From CAZGMC01 sp964526565 (lineage in GTDB: Bacteria > Pseudomonadota > Alphaproteobacteria > DSM-16000 > Inquilinaceae), in assembly GCA_964526565.1 (NCBI GenBank), contig CAZGMC010000138.1, forward strand, positions 1 through 6,447: 6,447 nt of DNA. Direction: 5' to 3'. A program made the position numbers and the translations under genes. A model generated the notes under the pieces. That model was not told the origin of the DNA and made no database searches. It worked only from the letters and a program-made list of their open reading frames with translations. Below, piece after piece: positions 1 to 6,183 of the stretch (position 1 is the first letter of the stretch; each line of letters starts with the position of its first letter).

Positions 1-909
1 CTCGCCCACGCGCCCGGCGCGCGGCGCAGCGGCGACAATCCGCGCGGCGTGCCGCCGCTGCAGCTTTTGGATTCGGAGTGGGCGCGGCAGGCCAATGACG
101 GCAGCGACGAGTTCCGCCTTGCGGCGGCGCTGGCCTGGCTGGGTGCCGGCGACACGCCGATGCGCTACCATCTGGCGCCGCTGGGTGCCGACAAGCGGAT
201 CGGCGCGGACACCTGGATCGAGCCGGCGCCGCTGGCGGTGTGGGGCGGCGGCGGTCTGGTCGACAATCTGGTGACCGTGCTGCAGCGCCGGCTGATCGCG
301 GCGACGCAGCAGCGCAGCGATGACGGGCACTCCAGTGCCGAAGGGGCCGAGCGCCCGGCGCGTGACAAGCCGCTGGGCGGCCGTGTCGGTGCCGATTTGC
401 CGGCCATTGCCGCCTTCCTCAACCATGAGATCGACGACCGCCGCATCGCCGGGCTGCTCGGTGGCCTGGCCTGGGTCAGGCCGCTGCGGTTCCTGCCGCG
501 CCGCCGGGAGATCGCGGCGCCCCTGCCGGCCGCCTATGCCGTCTTGAAAGCAATCTTCATGCCGGATGCAGAAGTGCGCCGCCTTGGGCTGCTGGCCGAA
601 GGTGTCGGCCTGCCGGTGCCGCCGCAGCTCGTCAGGCTCCTGGCAGCGGGCCGGGTGGACGAAGCCGTGGGGATCGGCCTCGCCCGCACCCGCGCCTCCG
701 GCCTGCCGCGCGACTTCGACACGCTGGCCGCGCCGGGGCTGGACGGCCCTCGTCTGGCCGCTGCGCTGCTCGTGCCGCTCGCCGCCGATCCCAACGCGTC
801 GGAATTGGACCGGCGCCGGCACCCGTGGGCCGATCCGCCGCGCCATGCGCTGGCCCGCGCCTTCCCCACGGCTTTCGCGCCCAAAGAGGAAACGGAATCG
901 CTGCCATGA
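1..909 (+). CDS. csx17: Csx17 (Cas8g/Cas8u2), type I-G large subunit, C-terminal part
   Basis: This is the C-terminal 302 residues of the type I-G large subunit, which in this family recognises target DNA within the Cascade complex. The frame is open from base 1, so the GTG at 49 is only an internal valine and the true start lies upstream; family members are about 700 residues or more. Counting from the window edge, family-like stretches are VWGGGGLVDNLVTVLQ (about 80-95), a helical region with IAAFLNHEIDDRRIAGLL (about 136-153), and PPQLVRLLAAGRVDEA followed by RTRASGLP (about 207-236). Residues about 105-123 (DDGHSSAEGAER and following) look like a hydrophilic variable loop. The stop overlaps the csb1 start (ATGA), so the genes are translationally coupled. 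The assignment rests on these motifs plus the csb1-csb2-cas4-cas1-cas2 order downstream; the fragment alone would be a weaker call. Confidence 0.88.
   Translation, partial: LAHAPGARRSGDNPRGVPPLQLLDSEWARQANDGSDEFRLAAALAWLGAGDTPMRYHLAPLGADKRIGADTWIEPAPLAVWGGGGLVDNLVTVLQRRLIAATQQRSDDGHSSAEGAERPARDKPLGGRVGADLPAIAAFLNHEIDDRRIAGLLGGLAWVRPLRFLPRRREIAAPLPAAYAVLKAIFMPDAEVRRLGLLAEGVGLPVPPQLVRLLAAGRVDEAVGIGLARTRASGLPRDFDTLAAPGLDGPRLAAALLVPLAADPNASELDRRRHPWADPPRHALARAFPTAFAPKEETESLP
885..890 (+). promoter_or_regulatory. Ribosome binding site of csb1
   Basis: AGAGGA lies inside the end of csx17, 15 bases before the csb1 ATG at 906. The spacing is longer than the usual 5-9 bases. Together with the ATGA overlap it suggests that csb1 is mainly translated by ribosomes finishing csx17. 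Confidence 0.45.
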
Positions 910-1931
910 CCGTGGACTTTGATGCCCTAGCCAATGCCCCCCGCCTGCTGATGCAGGCCGAGTTGCAGCCCATTCAGGGCACCCGTTTCCAGCCGACGGG
1001 CTTCCCCAACCTGGGTCCGGCGCATTACGAGCGCCCGTCGAGCGGATCGAGCGGCCGGATCCAAATGCTGTTGCTGGAGTCCGCGCAGAGCATGGCCAAC
1101 CGGCTGGAGGCGGTGTGCTGGGACGATGTGGCCGACGATTGGGTGGCGCCCTTGCACGGCCTGCCGGTGGTGAAGGTCGTGGACAAGGCCGGCGCGCCGC
1201 TGACCAACTCCGTGCTGGAGGCGCATCGCCTCAACTCGCCCTATATCCTGGAAAGCAAGGACGAGCGCGTTCTCCAGACGCTCAAGAGCGAGCTGGCCGG
1301 CATGGAGGAGGGGCGGGTCGACATCCGTAAGCTCGCCGCGACCCTGTTGCGCCTGGACAGCAATGCCCTGGTCCACGGGGTCTTTCTTGCCAAGAAGGAA
1401 CTGGCCGGCGGGCGCCTGCGCATGCCGCGCATCCTGTCGGCATTCATTGAGGCCGAGAACGTGCGCGTCGCCGCCAGCGGCGGCGTCAAGAACGACATTG
1501 TCAATCCGAGCGGCGACACCGGGCAGGGCTTCGGCAACGTACCCTTTGCCCGCGACGAATACACGGCCGAACGGATTGTTGCCTACTTCAACCTGGACTT
1601 GGCACAGGTTCGCGGCTTCGGGTTGGGCCAAGCGGTCGAGCGCCTGCTGATCGGCCTTGCCCTGTTCAAGATTCGCCGCTTCCTGGAGGTCGGCCTGCGC
1701 CTGCGCACCGCCTGCGACCTGGAGGCCGGCAACGGCCTGTCGGTCACCCGGCCGAACGGCTTCTCCGTGCCGGACGTCGGTGCCCTGGCTGATGCGCTGC
1801 CCGGGCTGATCGCCGCCGTCCGCGCGGAAGGCCGTCTTGCCGACCCGCCGGTGACGGTCGTCCGGTTCGAACCCAAGAAGGTCAGTGCCAAAGGCAAGGC
1901 CGGCGCCTCCACCGAAGAGGACGGGGACTGA
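906..1931 (+). CDS. csb1: Csb1 (Cas7g, GSU0053 family), Cascade backbone subunit
   Basis: A 341-residue Cas7-type protein of the GSU0053 family; Cas7 copies line the crRNA and build the effector filament. Family-typical stretches are LQPIQGTRFQPTGFPNLGPA near the N-terminus (20-39), LLESAQSMANRLE (56-68), NALVHGVFLAKKELAGG (153-169) running into MPRILSAFIEAENV (173-186), and NVPFARDEYTAERIVAYFNLDL (211-232). The length is normal for the family. The ATG at 906 is chosen because it overlaps the csx17 stop and gives the usual N-terminus; an in-frame start at 825 would add 27 residues lying inside csx17. The tail (about 323-341) is charged and low in complexity (KKVSAKGKAGASTEEDGD) and probably disordered. 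csb2 follows five bases after the stop. Confidence 0.93.
   Translation: MTVDFDALANAPRLLMQAELQPIQGTRFQPTGFPNLGPAHYERPSSGSSGRIQMLLLESAQSMANRLEAVCWDDVADDWVAPLHGLPVVKVVDKAGAPLTNSVLEAHRLNSPYILESKDERVLQTLKSELAGMEEGRVDIRKLAATLLRLDSNALVHGVFLAKKELAGGRLRMPRILSAFIEAENVRVAASGGVKNDIVNPSGDTGQGFGNVPFARDEYTAERIVAYFNLDLAQVRGFGLGQAVERLLIGLALFKIRRFLEVGLRLRTACDLEAGNGLSVTRPNGFSVPDVGALADALPGLIAAVRAEGRLADPPVTVVRFEPKKVSAKGKAGASTEEDGD
1916..1921 (+). promoter_or_regulatory. Ribosome binding site of csb2
   Basis: AGAGGA within the last codons of csb1, 15 bases before the csb2 ATG at 1937, the same motif and spacing as at csb1. A second purine run, GGGGA at 1923-1927, is closer to the start and may be the one used. 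Confidence 0.4.
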
Positions 1932-1936
1932 TTGCC

Positions 1937-3589
1937 ATGGTCGCCGTCGCCGTCCGCTTTCCGGCCGGGCGCTACCACGCCACCCCGTGGGGCCGGCACG
2001 TCAACGAGGCCGATGTCGCCTGGCCGCCCGAACCGTGGCGGCTGCTGCGCGCGCTGGTCGCTGCCTGGCACCGCAAGGCCGATCGCGAGCGCTTTCCCGA
2101 GCCGGTACTGGCCGGCCTGATCGATGCATTGGCCGAACGCCCGCCGCTCTACGGCCTGCCGAACGCCGTACATGCCCACAGCCGCCATTACATGCCGACG
2201 CGGGAGGGCGCCAGGGAAACCAAGGTGCTGGTGTTCGATGCCTTCTGCCGCGTCGATGCCGATGATCCGCTGATCATCGCCTGGCCCGGCCTGGTCCTGC
2301 CCGACGACCAGGCGGCGCTGCTCGACCACCTGTTGGCGCGCCTGGGCTATCTGGGCCGGGCGGAAAGCTGGGCCTGCGCCGAGCGCATCGACGATGTGGA
2401 CGAGGATCGCCTCAACTGCCGTCCGCACGACGCCGATGACGCTGCGAGTGCCGAAGGGGCGGACGAGGAAATGCCGCCGACCCGCACGGACGTCACGCCC
2501 GTGTCGCTGCTGGTTCCCCTGGCCCCGGCCGATTATGCCCGGCGCCGCACGGCGCTGGTGGCCGACAACAAGGCCTTGCGCAAGGGCAAGGAGGCGCGCC
2601 TGGTCGCCGCCACCCTGCCGGAGCGCCTGCTCGATGCCCTGACGCTCGACACCGGCGACTATCAGGCCGCCGGCTGGAACCGCCCACCGGCAGCCAAACC
2701 CATGCTGTATTTCCGTCCGGCGCTGAACCACACCGCCCCCCGCCGCGCGGGCTGGCGCCCGCGCACCGATGCCCCGACCACGGCCCGGTTCGTCCTCGCC
2801 GGCAAGCCCCTGCCGCGCATCGAGGATTCAGTGCGGATTGGGGAACTGGCGCGCCGGGCACTAATGGCTCAGGCGGGTCGCATCGCAGGGCGGGACAACA
2901 TTCCGATGCTGCTGTCCGGCCGCGGTCCCGACCTCAAGCCGTTGCGCGACCCGACCCACGACCATGCCTTTTTCCTGCCAGAGGATGCCGACGGCGACGG
3001 TTTCATCGACCACCTGATCGTGTATGCCGCCGGCGGTCTGGACAACACCACCGTGGCCGCGCTGGACCGGCTGGTCCGTCTCAGGATCGAGCGGGAGGCA
3101 GCCCGTTTCGCCACCATGGAGGAAGAGGAAGACGGCAATCCCGCCGTGGACCGCAGCGTGGACCGCAGCGTGGAATGGCGGCTCGCCTTGGAGGCAATCG
3201 GTCCATTGACCATGTTCACGGATCGCACGGGTGGCTTCAATCCATCCGACCTGCTCAGGCCGTCGCGTGTCTGGCAATCGGCTACGCCGTACCTGCACCC
3301 CTGGTTTGCCAAGCCGGTTTTTCAGGCGCCTCATCAAATCATTCGCGAATGTGAGCGCCGCGGCCTGCCCAGGCCAATAGAAGAACCGCAACGTATCACA
3401 ATGCTTTGCATCAAGGGCCGTGACCGCCGGCCAATCCACTTCCACCGTTTCCGCAGCCGACGCGGCCTGACCCAGCCGGATACGCTCGGCAGCTTCTGGC
3501 GGCTGACGTTTTCGGAGCCGATTCACGGCCCACTGGCCCTCGGCTTCGGCTGCCATTACGGCCTTGGCCTCTTCAAGGCCGCGGATTGA
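1937..3589 (+). CDS. csb2: Csb2 (GSU0054 family), Cas5-Cas6-type crRNA processing and capping subunit
   Basis: A 550-residue protein of the GSU0054 family, regarded as a Cas5-Cas6 fusion that processes pre-crRNA and stays on the crRNA end. The N-terminus is diagnostic: FPAGRYHATPWGRHVNEADV (8-27) then WPPEPWRLLRALVAAWH (29-45). Mid-protein there is PMLYFRPALNHTAP (255-268) and the block HDHAFFLPEDADGDGFIDH (341-359). The C-terminal part has HFHRFRSRRG (501-510) and ends in a Cas6-like glycine-rich loop, GPLALGFGCHYGLGLF (531-546). Residues 151-185 are an acidic, variable segment, and 394-412 contain an EEEEDG run and a VDRS repeat; both look like inserts, and the protein is at the long end of the family. 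The ATG at 1937 follows the csb1 stop directly and gives the conserved start. No standalone cas6 lies in the window. The catalytic residues of this family are not certain to me; H341, H343 and H359 are candidates. Confidence 0.93.
   Translation: MVAVAVRFPAGRYHATPWGRHVNEADVAWPPEPWRLLRALVAAWHRKADRERFPEPVLAGLIDALAERPPLYGLPNAVHAHSRHYMPTREGARETKVLVFDAFCRVDADDPLIIAWPGLVLPDDQAALLDHLLARLGYLGRAESWACAERIDDVDEDRLNCRPHDADDAASAEGADEEMPPTRTDVTPVSLLVPLAPADYARRRTALVADNKALRKGKEARLVAATLPERLLDALTLDTGDYQAAGWNRPPAAKPMLYFRPALNHTAPRRAGWRPRTDAPTTARFVLAGKPLPRIEDSVRIGELARRALMAQAGRIAGRDNIPMLLSGRGPDLKPLRDPTHDHAFFLPEDADGDGFIDHLIVYAAGGLDNTTVAALDRLVRLRIEREAARFATMEEEEDGNPAVDRSVDRSVEWRLALEAIGPLTMFTDRTGGFNPSDLLRPSRVWQSATPYLHPWFAKPVFQAPHQIIRECERRGLPRPIEEPQRITMLCIKGRDRRPIHFHRFRSRRGLTQPDTLGSFWRLTFSEPIHGPLALGFGCHYGLGLFKAAD
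3146..3174 (+). repeat. In-frame 12-nt tandem repeat within csb2
   Basis: GTGGACCGCAGC occurs twice exactly (3146-3157 and 3158-3169), followed by a partial third copy (GTGGA, 3170-3174). It encodes VDRS-VDRS-VE at residues 404-413, just after an acidic run (EEEEDG, 395-400). The unit is a multiple of three, so copy-number change would keep the frame. Confidence 0.85.
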
Positions 3590-3663
3590 AAACCTATAGA
3601 TATCTATAATAGCATTTTCGGGCTGACCGGGCCACGCAGGATAGAAACCGGCCGTTAACCAGG

Positions 3664-3681
3664 CCTCGGGTATCCTCGGGT
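3664..3681. repeat. Short 10-bp-period direct repeat
   Basis: CCTCGGGT occurs at 3664-3671 and 3674-3681, ten bases apart. It lies just upstream of another 10-bp tandem repeat of different sequence. Confidence 0.5.
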
Positions 3682-3700
3682 GCTGCCCGCCCGGCAGGGC

Positions 3701-3727
3701 ACCGGACACTACCGGACACCACCGGAC
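3701..3727. repeat. 10-bp tandem repeat running into the assembly gap
   Basis: ACCGGACACT, ACCGGACACC and a partial ACCGGAC follow each other (2.7 copies) and stop exactly where the N-run begins. The array probably continues into the unresolved sequence and may be why assembly failed here. It resembles no known CRISPR repeat and is much too short to be one. Confidence 0.8.
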
Positions 3728-3827
3728 NNNNNNNNNNNNNNNNNNNNNNNNNNNNNNNNNNNNNNNNNNNNNNNNNNNNNNNNNNNNNNNNNNNNNNNNN
3801 NNNNNNNNNNNNNNNNNNNNNNNNNNN
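3728..3827. other. Assembly gap (100 N)
   Basis: Exactly 100 N, the conventional size for a gap of unknown length, so the true distance between csb2 and cas4-cas1 is unknown. More tandem repeat, a promoter or a small gene could be hidden here. The right flank carries GTCC, GTCC and GTGTC (3828-3848), complementary to the GGAC and GACAC words on the left flank. Confidence 0.97.
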
Positions 3828-3876
3828 GTCCGTGCATGTCCCCCCGTGTCAGTCAACAGCTCATGGCAGGCCGATC

Positions 3877-5856
3877 ATGCTTGACCTCGCCGAACCCGAA
3901 CTGCCGCTGCCGGCGCCGCCCCTGGCCGAAGACGTTCCGCTGATGCCGGCGCGCATGATCAACGAGTACGAATACTGTCCGCGCCTGGCCTATCTGGAAT
4001 GGGTCCAGGGCGAGTGGGCCGACAACGCCGACACCGTGGAGGGCCGCCACACCCACCGCAATGTCGACACCGACCGGCCCGACCCCCTGCCGCCCGCCGA
4101 TGCGCTGGGCGCCGACGAGCGGCTGCATGTCCGCTCGGTCACCCTGTCGTCGCAGCGCCTGGGCATCATCGCCAAACTGGACCTGATCCTCTCCGATGAC
4201 GCCGCCGCTCCCGATCCCACCCATGACGACGGAGCCGGGGCCCCCGGAGCCGGAGCCGGGGCCCCCGGAGCCGGAGCCGGAGCCGGAGCCGGGGCCGGAG
4301 CCGGAGCCGGAAACAGCGGCGAAGGCACCGGCACCGCCGGGCGCGCCGCCGGCCCGGCCGTCATCCCGGTCGACTACAAGCGCGGCAAGCGCCCCCACAT
4401 CGCCGCCGGCGCCTATGATCCCGAACGCATCCAGCTCTGCCTGCAGGGCCTGCTCCTGGCCGAGCACGGCTATGCCTGCAGCGAGGGCGTCCTCTACTAC
4501 CGCGAAAGCCGCGAGCGCGTGCGCATCGTCTTCGACGAGGACCTGCGCGCCCGCGCCGCCGCCGCCGCCCACGGGCTGCGCCTGGCGGTCGCCGCCGGCC
4601 GCCCGCCGCCGCCGACGACCGACACCCGCAAGTGCCCGCGCTGCTCGCTGGTCGGCATCTGCCTGCCCGACGAGGTGGTGGCGCTGACCCGCGGCGACAT
4701 CGCGCCGCGGCCGCTGGCGGCGCGCGACGACCCCGCCCTGCCGGTCTACGTCCAGGCCGGCTACGGCAAGATCGGCAAGAAGGGCGACACCCTGGAGATC
4801 ACGCTGGAGGACCAGCCGCCCGTCAAGGCGCGCCTGGCCGACACCTCGCAGGTCGCCGTGTTCGGCGCCGTCGCCATCACCACACCGTGCCTGCACGAGC
4901 TGCTGCGCCGCAACATCCCGGTCACCTGGCACAGCCACGGCGGCTGGTTCCTGGGCCACACCGTCGGCACCGGCCACAAGAACGTCGAGCTGCGCACCGC
5001 CCAGTACCGCGCCAGCTTCGACGACGCGTTCTGCCTGCGCTTCGCCCGCGACCTGGTTGCCGCCAAGATCCGCAATGCCCGCACCCTGCTGCGCCGCCAC
5101 CGCGGCGACGACGCGGCCGCCGCCGACGCCGTCGCCGCCCTGAAACGCCACGAGAGCCACGCCCACAGCGTCTCCGGCCTGGCCGAGCTGCTGGGCGTAG
5201 AGGGGGCGGCCGCCGCCACCTATTTCCAGCGGTTCGGGTCGCTGCTGAAGGGCGGGACCGCCGCCGCTGGCGCCGGTGGCGCCGGGGCCGGTGGCGCCGG
5301 GCCCGGCGGTGGGCCCGGCGCCGGGCCGGGACACGGGCCGGGACACGGGCCGGGACACGGGGCGGGACACGCGGCGGCCGGCTTCGCGTTCGACTTCGCC
5401 CGGCGCAACCGCCGGCCGCCGGCCGACCCCGTCAACGCCCTGCTGTCGTTCGCCTATGCCCTGCTGGTGCGCACCTTCACGGTGACGCTGCAGGCGGTCG
5501 GATTCGATCCCTATCGTGGCTTCTATCACCAGCCGCGCTATGGCCGGCCGGCACTGGCCCTGGACATGATGGAACCGTTCCGGCCGCTGATCGCCGACTC
5601 CGCGGTGCTGACGGCGATCAACAATGGCGAGGTGCAGCCGAAGGACTTCGTGCACGCCGCCGGCGCCGCGGCCCTGACCCCGGCCGGCCGCAAGGCCCTG
5701 ATCGCCGCCTTCGAGCGCCGCCTGGGCCAGGAAATCGCCCACCCGCTGTTCGGCTACACGGTCAGCTATCGCCGCCTGCTGGAGGTCCAGGCCCGCCTGC
5801 TGGGCCGCCACCTGGCCGGGGAGATCCCGGTCTTCCCCCACGTCACGCCGCGCTGA
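3877..5856 (+). CDS. cas4-cas1: Cas4-Cas1 fusion protein, spacer processing and integration
   Basis: A 659-residue fusion of a Cas4 nuclease (about 20-270) and the Cas1 integrase (about 288-659), the form typical of type I-G. Cas4 helps choose the PAM end and trims prespacers; Cas1 inserts them with Cas2. Cas4 has Cys34 in EYCPRL, His60 in the GRHTHRNVD motif, Asp102 in AKLDLIL, Asp166 and Lys168 in VDYKRGK, and the cysteines 253, 256 and 262 (CPRCSLVGIC) that with Cys34 should bind an iron-sulfur cluster. Cas1 has Glu442 (GVEGAAA), His551 (GFYHQPR), and Asp563/Glu566 (LDMMEPFRP). All expected active-site positions are intact. Two Gly-rich repeat inserts are odd: 119-145, between Cas4 motifs, and about 459-501, between the Glu442 helix and FDFARRNRRPP. 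ATG 3877 is preferred over GTG 3832 because a GGCAGG ribosome site precedes it; ATG 3943 and 3955 are also possible. Nearly every third codon position is G or C. Confidence 0.95.
   Translation: MLDLAEPELPLPAPPLAEDVPLMPARMINEYEYCPRLAYLEWVQGEWADNADTVEGRHTHRNVDTDRPDPLPPADALGADERLHVRSVTLSSQRLGIIAKLDLILSDDAAAPDPTHDDGAGAPGAGAGAPGAGAGAGAGAGAGAGNSGEGTGTAGRAAGPAVIPVDYKRGKRPHIAAGAYDPERIQLCLQGLLLAEHGYACSEGVLYYRESRERVRIVFDEDLRARAAAAAHGLRLAVAAGRPPPPTTDTRKCPRCSLVGICLPDEVVALTRGDIAPRPLAARDDPALPVYVQAGYGKIGKKGDTLEITLEDQPPVKARLADTSQVAVFGAVAITTPCLHELLRRNIPVTWHSHGGWFLGHTVGTGHKNVELRTAQYRASFDDAFCLRFARDLVAAKIRNARTLLRRHRGDDAAAADAVAALKRHESHAHSVSGLAELLGVEGAAAATYFQRFGSLLKGGTAAAGAGGAGAGGAGPGGGPGAGPGHGPGHGPGHGAGHAAAGFAFDFARRNRRPPADPVNALLSFAYALLVRTFTVTLQAVGFDPYRGFYHQPRYGRPALALDMMEPFRPLIADSAVLTAINNGEVQPKDFVHAAGAAALTPAGRKALIAAFERRLGQEIAHPLFGYTVSYRRLLEVQARLLGRHLAGEIPVFPHVTPR
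4231..4311 (+). repeat. GGAGCC-type tandem repeat in the Cas4 domain
   Basis: A run of GGAGCC hexamers with GGGGCC variants. Within it is a 21-nt higher-order unit (GGGG, CCCCC, GGAGCC, GGAGCC) repeated at 4237-4257 and 4258-4278. It encodes a Gly-Ala-rich segment at residues 119-145 of Cas4-Cas1, between the Asp102 and Asp166 motifs. The units are multiples of three, so expansions stay in frame. Confidence 0.9.
5249..5385 (+). repeat. Gly-rich low-complexity DNA with 12-nt tandem repeat in the Cas1 domain
   Basis: A GC-only-like stretch begins with GGCGCCGGTGGCGCCGGGG-type units. It ends in four tandem 12-nt units, GGGCCGGGACAC, at 5323-5370; the fourth has one mismatch. The 12-nt array encodes GPGH three times, then GAGH (residues 483-498). 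It separates the Glu442 helix of Cas1 from the conserved FDFARRNRRPP segment and is probably a surface loop. Confidence 0.9.
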
Positions 5857-5889
5857 CGGGCGAGGCGAACAGCGCCACAGGGACCTGCC

Positions 5890-6183
5890 ATGACCGACGA
5901 CCGCCTGTACATCGTCGCCTACGACGTGTCCGACCAGAAGCGCTGGCGCCGGCTGTTCAAGCTGATGCACGGCTATGGCGAGTGGCTGCAGCTGTCGGTG
6001 TTCCAGTGCCGGCTGGATCGCCGCCGCCTGGCCGAGCTGCGCATCGGCGTGGAGGAGGTGATCCGCCGCGGCCACGACCACGTCCTCATCATCGACGTCG
6101 GCCCAGCCGACGCCGTGGCCCCGCGCGTGACCAGCCTGGGCAAGGCCTTCGCCACGGTTGAGCGAACCCCGGTGATCGTGTAG
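5890..6183 (+). CDS. cas2: Cas2, CRISPR adaptation protein
   Basis: A 97-residue Cas2, the usual family length. Cas2 dimers bridge two Cas1 dimers in the integration complex. It has the ferredoxin-like first strand RLYIVAYDVSD (5-15), with the conserved Asp12. The second-strand segment LQLSVFQCRLD (33-43) is typical of Cas2 proteins paired with type I-C/I-G Cas1. The fourth-strand region is DHVLIIDVGPAD (63-74). A good Shine-Dalgarno-like AGGGA (5879-5883) lies 6 bases before the ATG, 33 bases after the cas4-cas1 stop, so the two are co-transcribed. It ends in TPVIV at a TAG, after which the leader begins. Confidence 0.95.
   Translation: MTDDRLYIVAYDVSDQKRWRRLFKLMHGYGEWLQLSVFQCRLDRRRLAELRIGVEEVIRRGHDHVLIIDVGPADAVAPRVTSLGKAFATVERTPVIV

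Larger units (their letters stand above)
3590..3727. promoter_or_regulatory. Intergenic region upstream of the adaptation genes, with AT-rich palindrome and possible promoter
   Basis: The non-coding DNA between csb2 and the gap. TATAGATATCTATA (3595-3608) is a perfect 14-bp palindrome and one of the few AT-rich stretches in the window. It overlaps a perfect TATAAT at 3605-3610. TTGAAA at 3586-3591, across the csb2 stop, lies 18 bp before TAGCAT (3610-3615), a 4/6 match to a -10 box, but only 13 bp before TATAAT. A sigma-70-type promoter for cas4-cas1-cas2, overlapped by an operator-like palindrome, is possible but inferred. No convincing terminator hairpin with a T-run is visible. Confidence 0.4.

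Noticed and set aside
825..905. Extended N-terminus for csb1 from the start codon at 825
   Set aside because: The extra 27 residues lie within the csx17 coding sequence and look unlike the family; the ATG at 906 gives the normal N-terminus and an ATGA overlap.
1583..2731. Open frame on the - strand (382 codons) opposite csb1 and csb2
   Set aside because: It covers the end of csb1 and start of csb2, both well supported, and it lacks any motif of its own.
3586..3610. TTGAAA and TATAAT as one sigma-70 promoter
   Set aside because: The 13-bp spacing is too short. The TAGCAT alternative 18 bp away is kept only as a weak possibility.
3701..3727. A second small CRISPR array between csb2 and cas4-cas1
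   Set aside because: The unit is 10 bp with no spacers, so it is a simple tandem repeat.
2861..3856. - strand frame that runs through the N gap
   Set aside because: It is open only because N codons are not read as stops; the rest is antisense to csb2.
4632..6161. Long + strand frame (509 codons) overlapping cas4-cas1 and cas2
   Set aside because: It is an Arg/Pro/Gly-rich out-of-frame translation typical of high-GC DNA, without recognisable domains, and it overlaps two clear genes.
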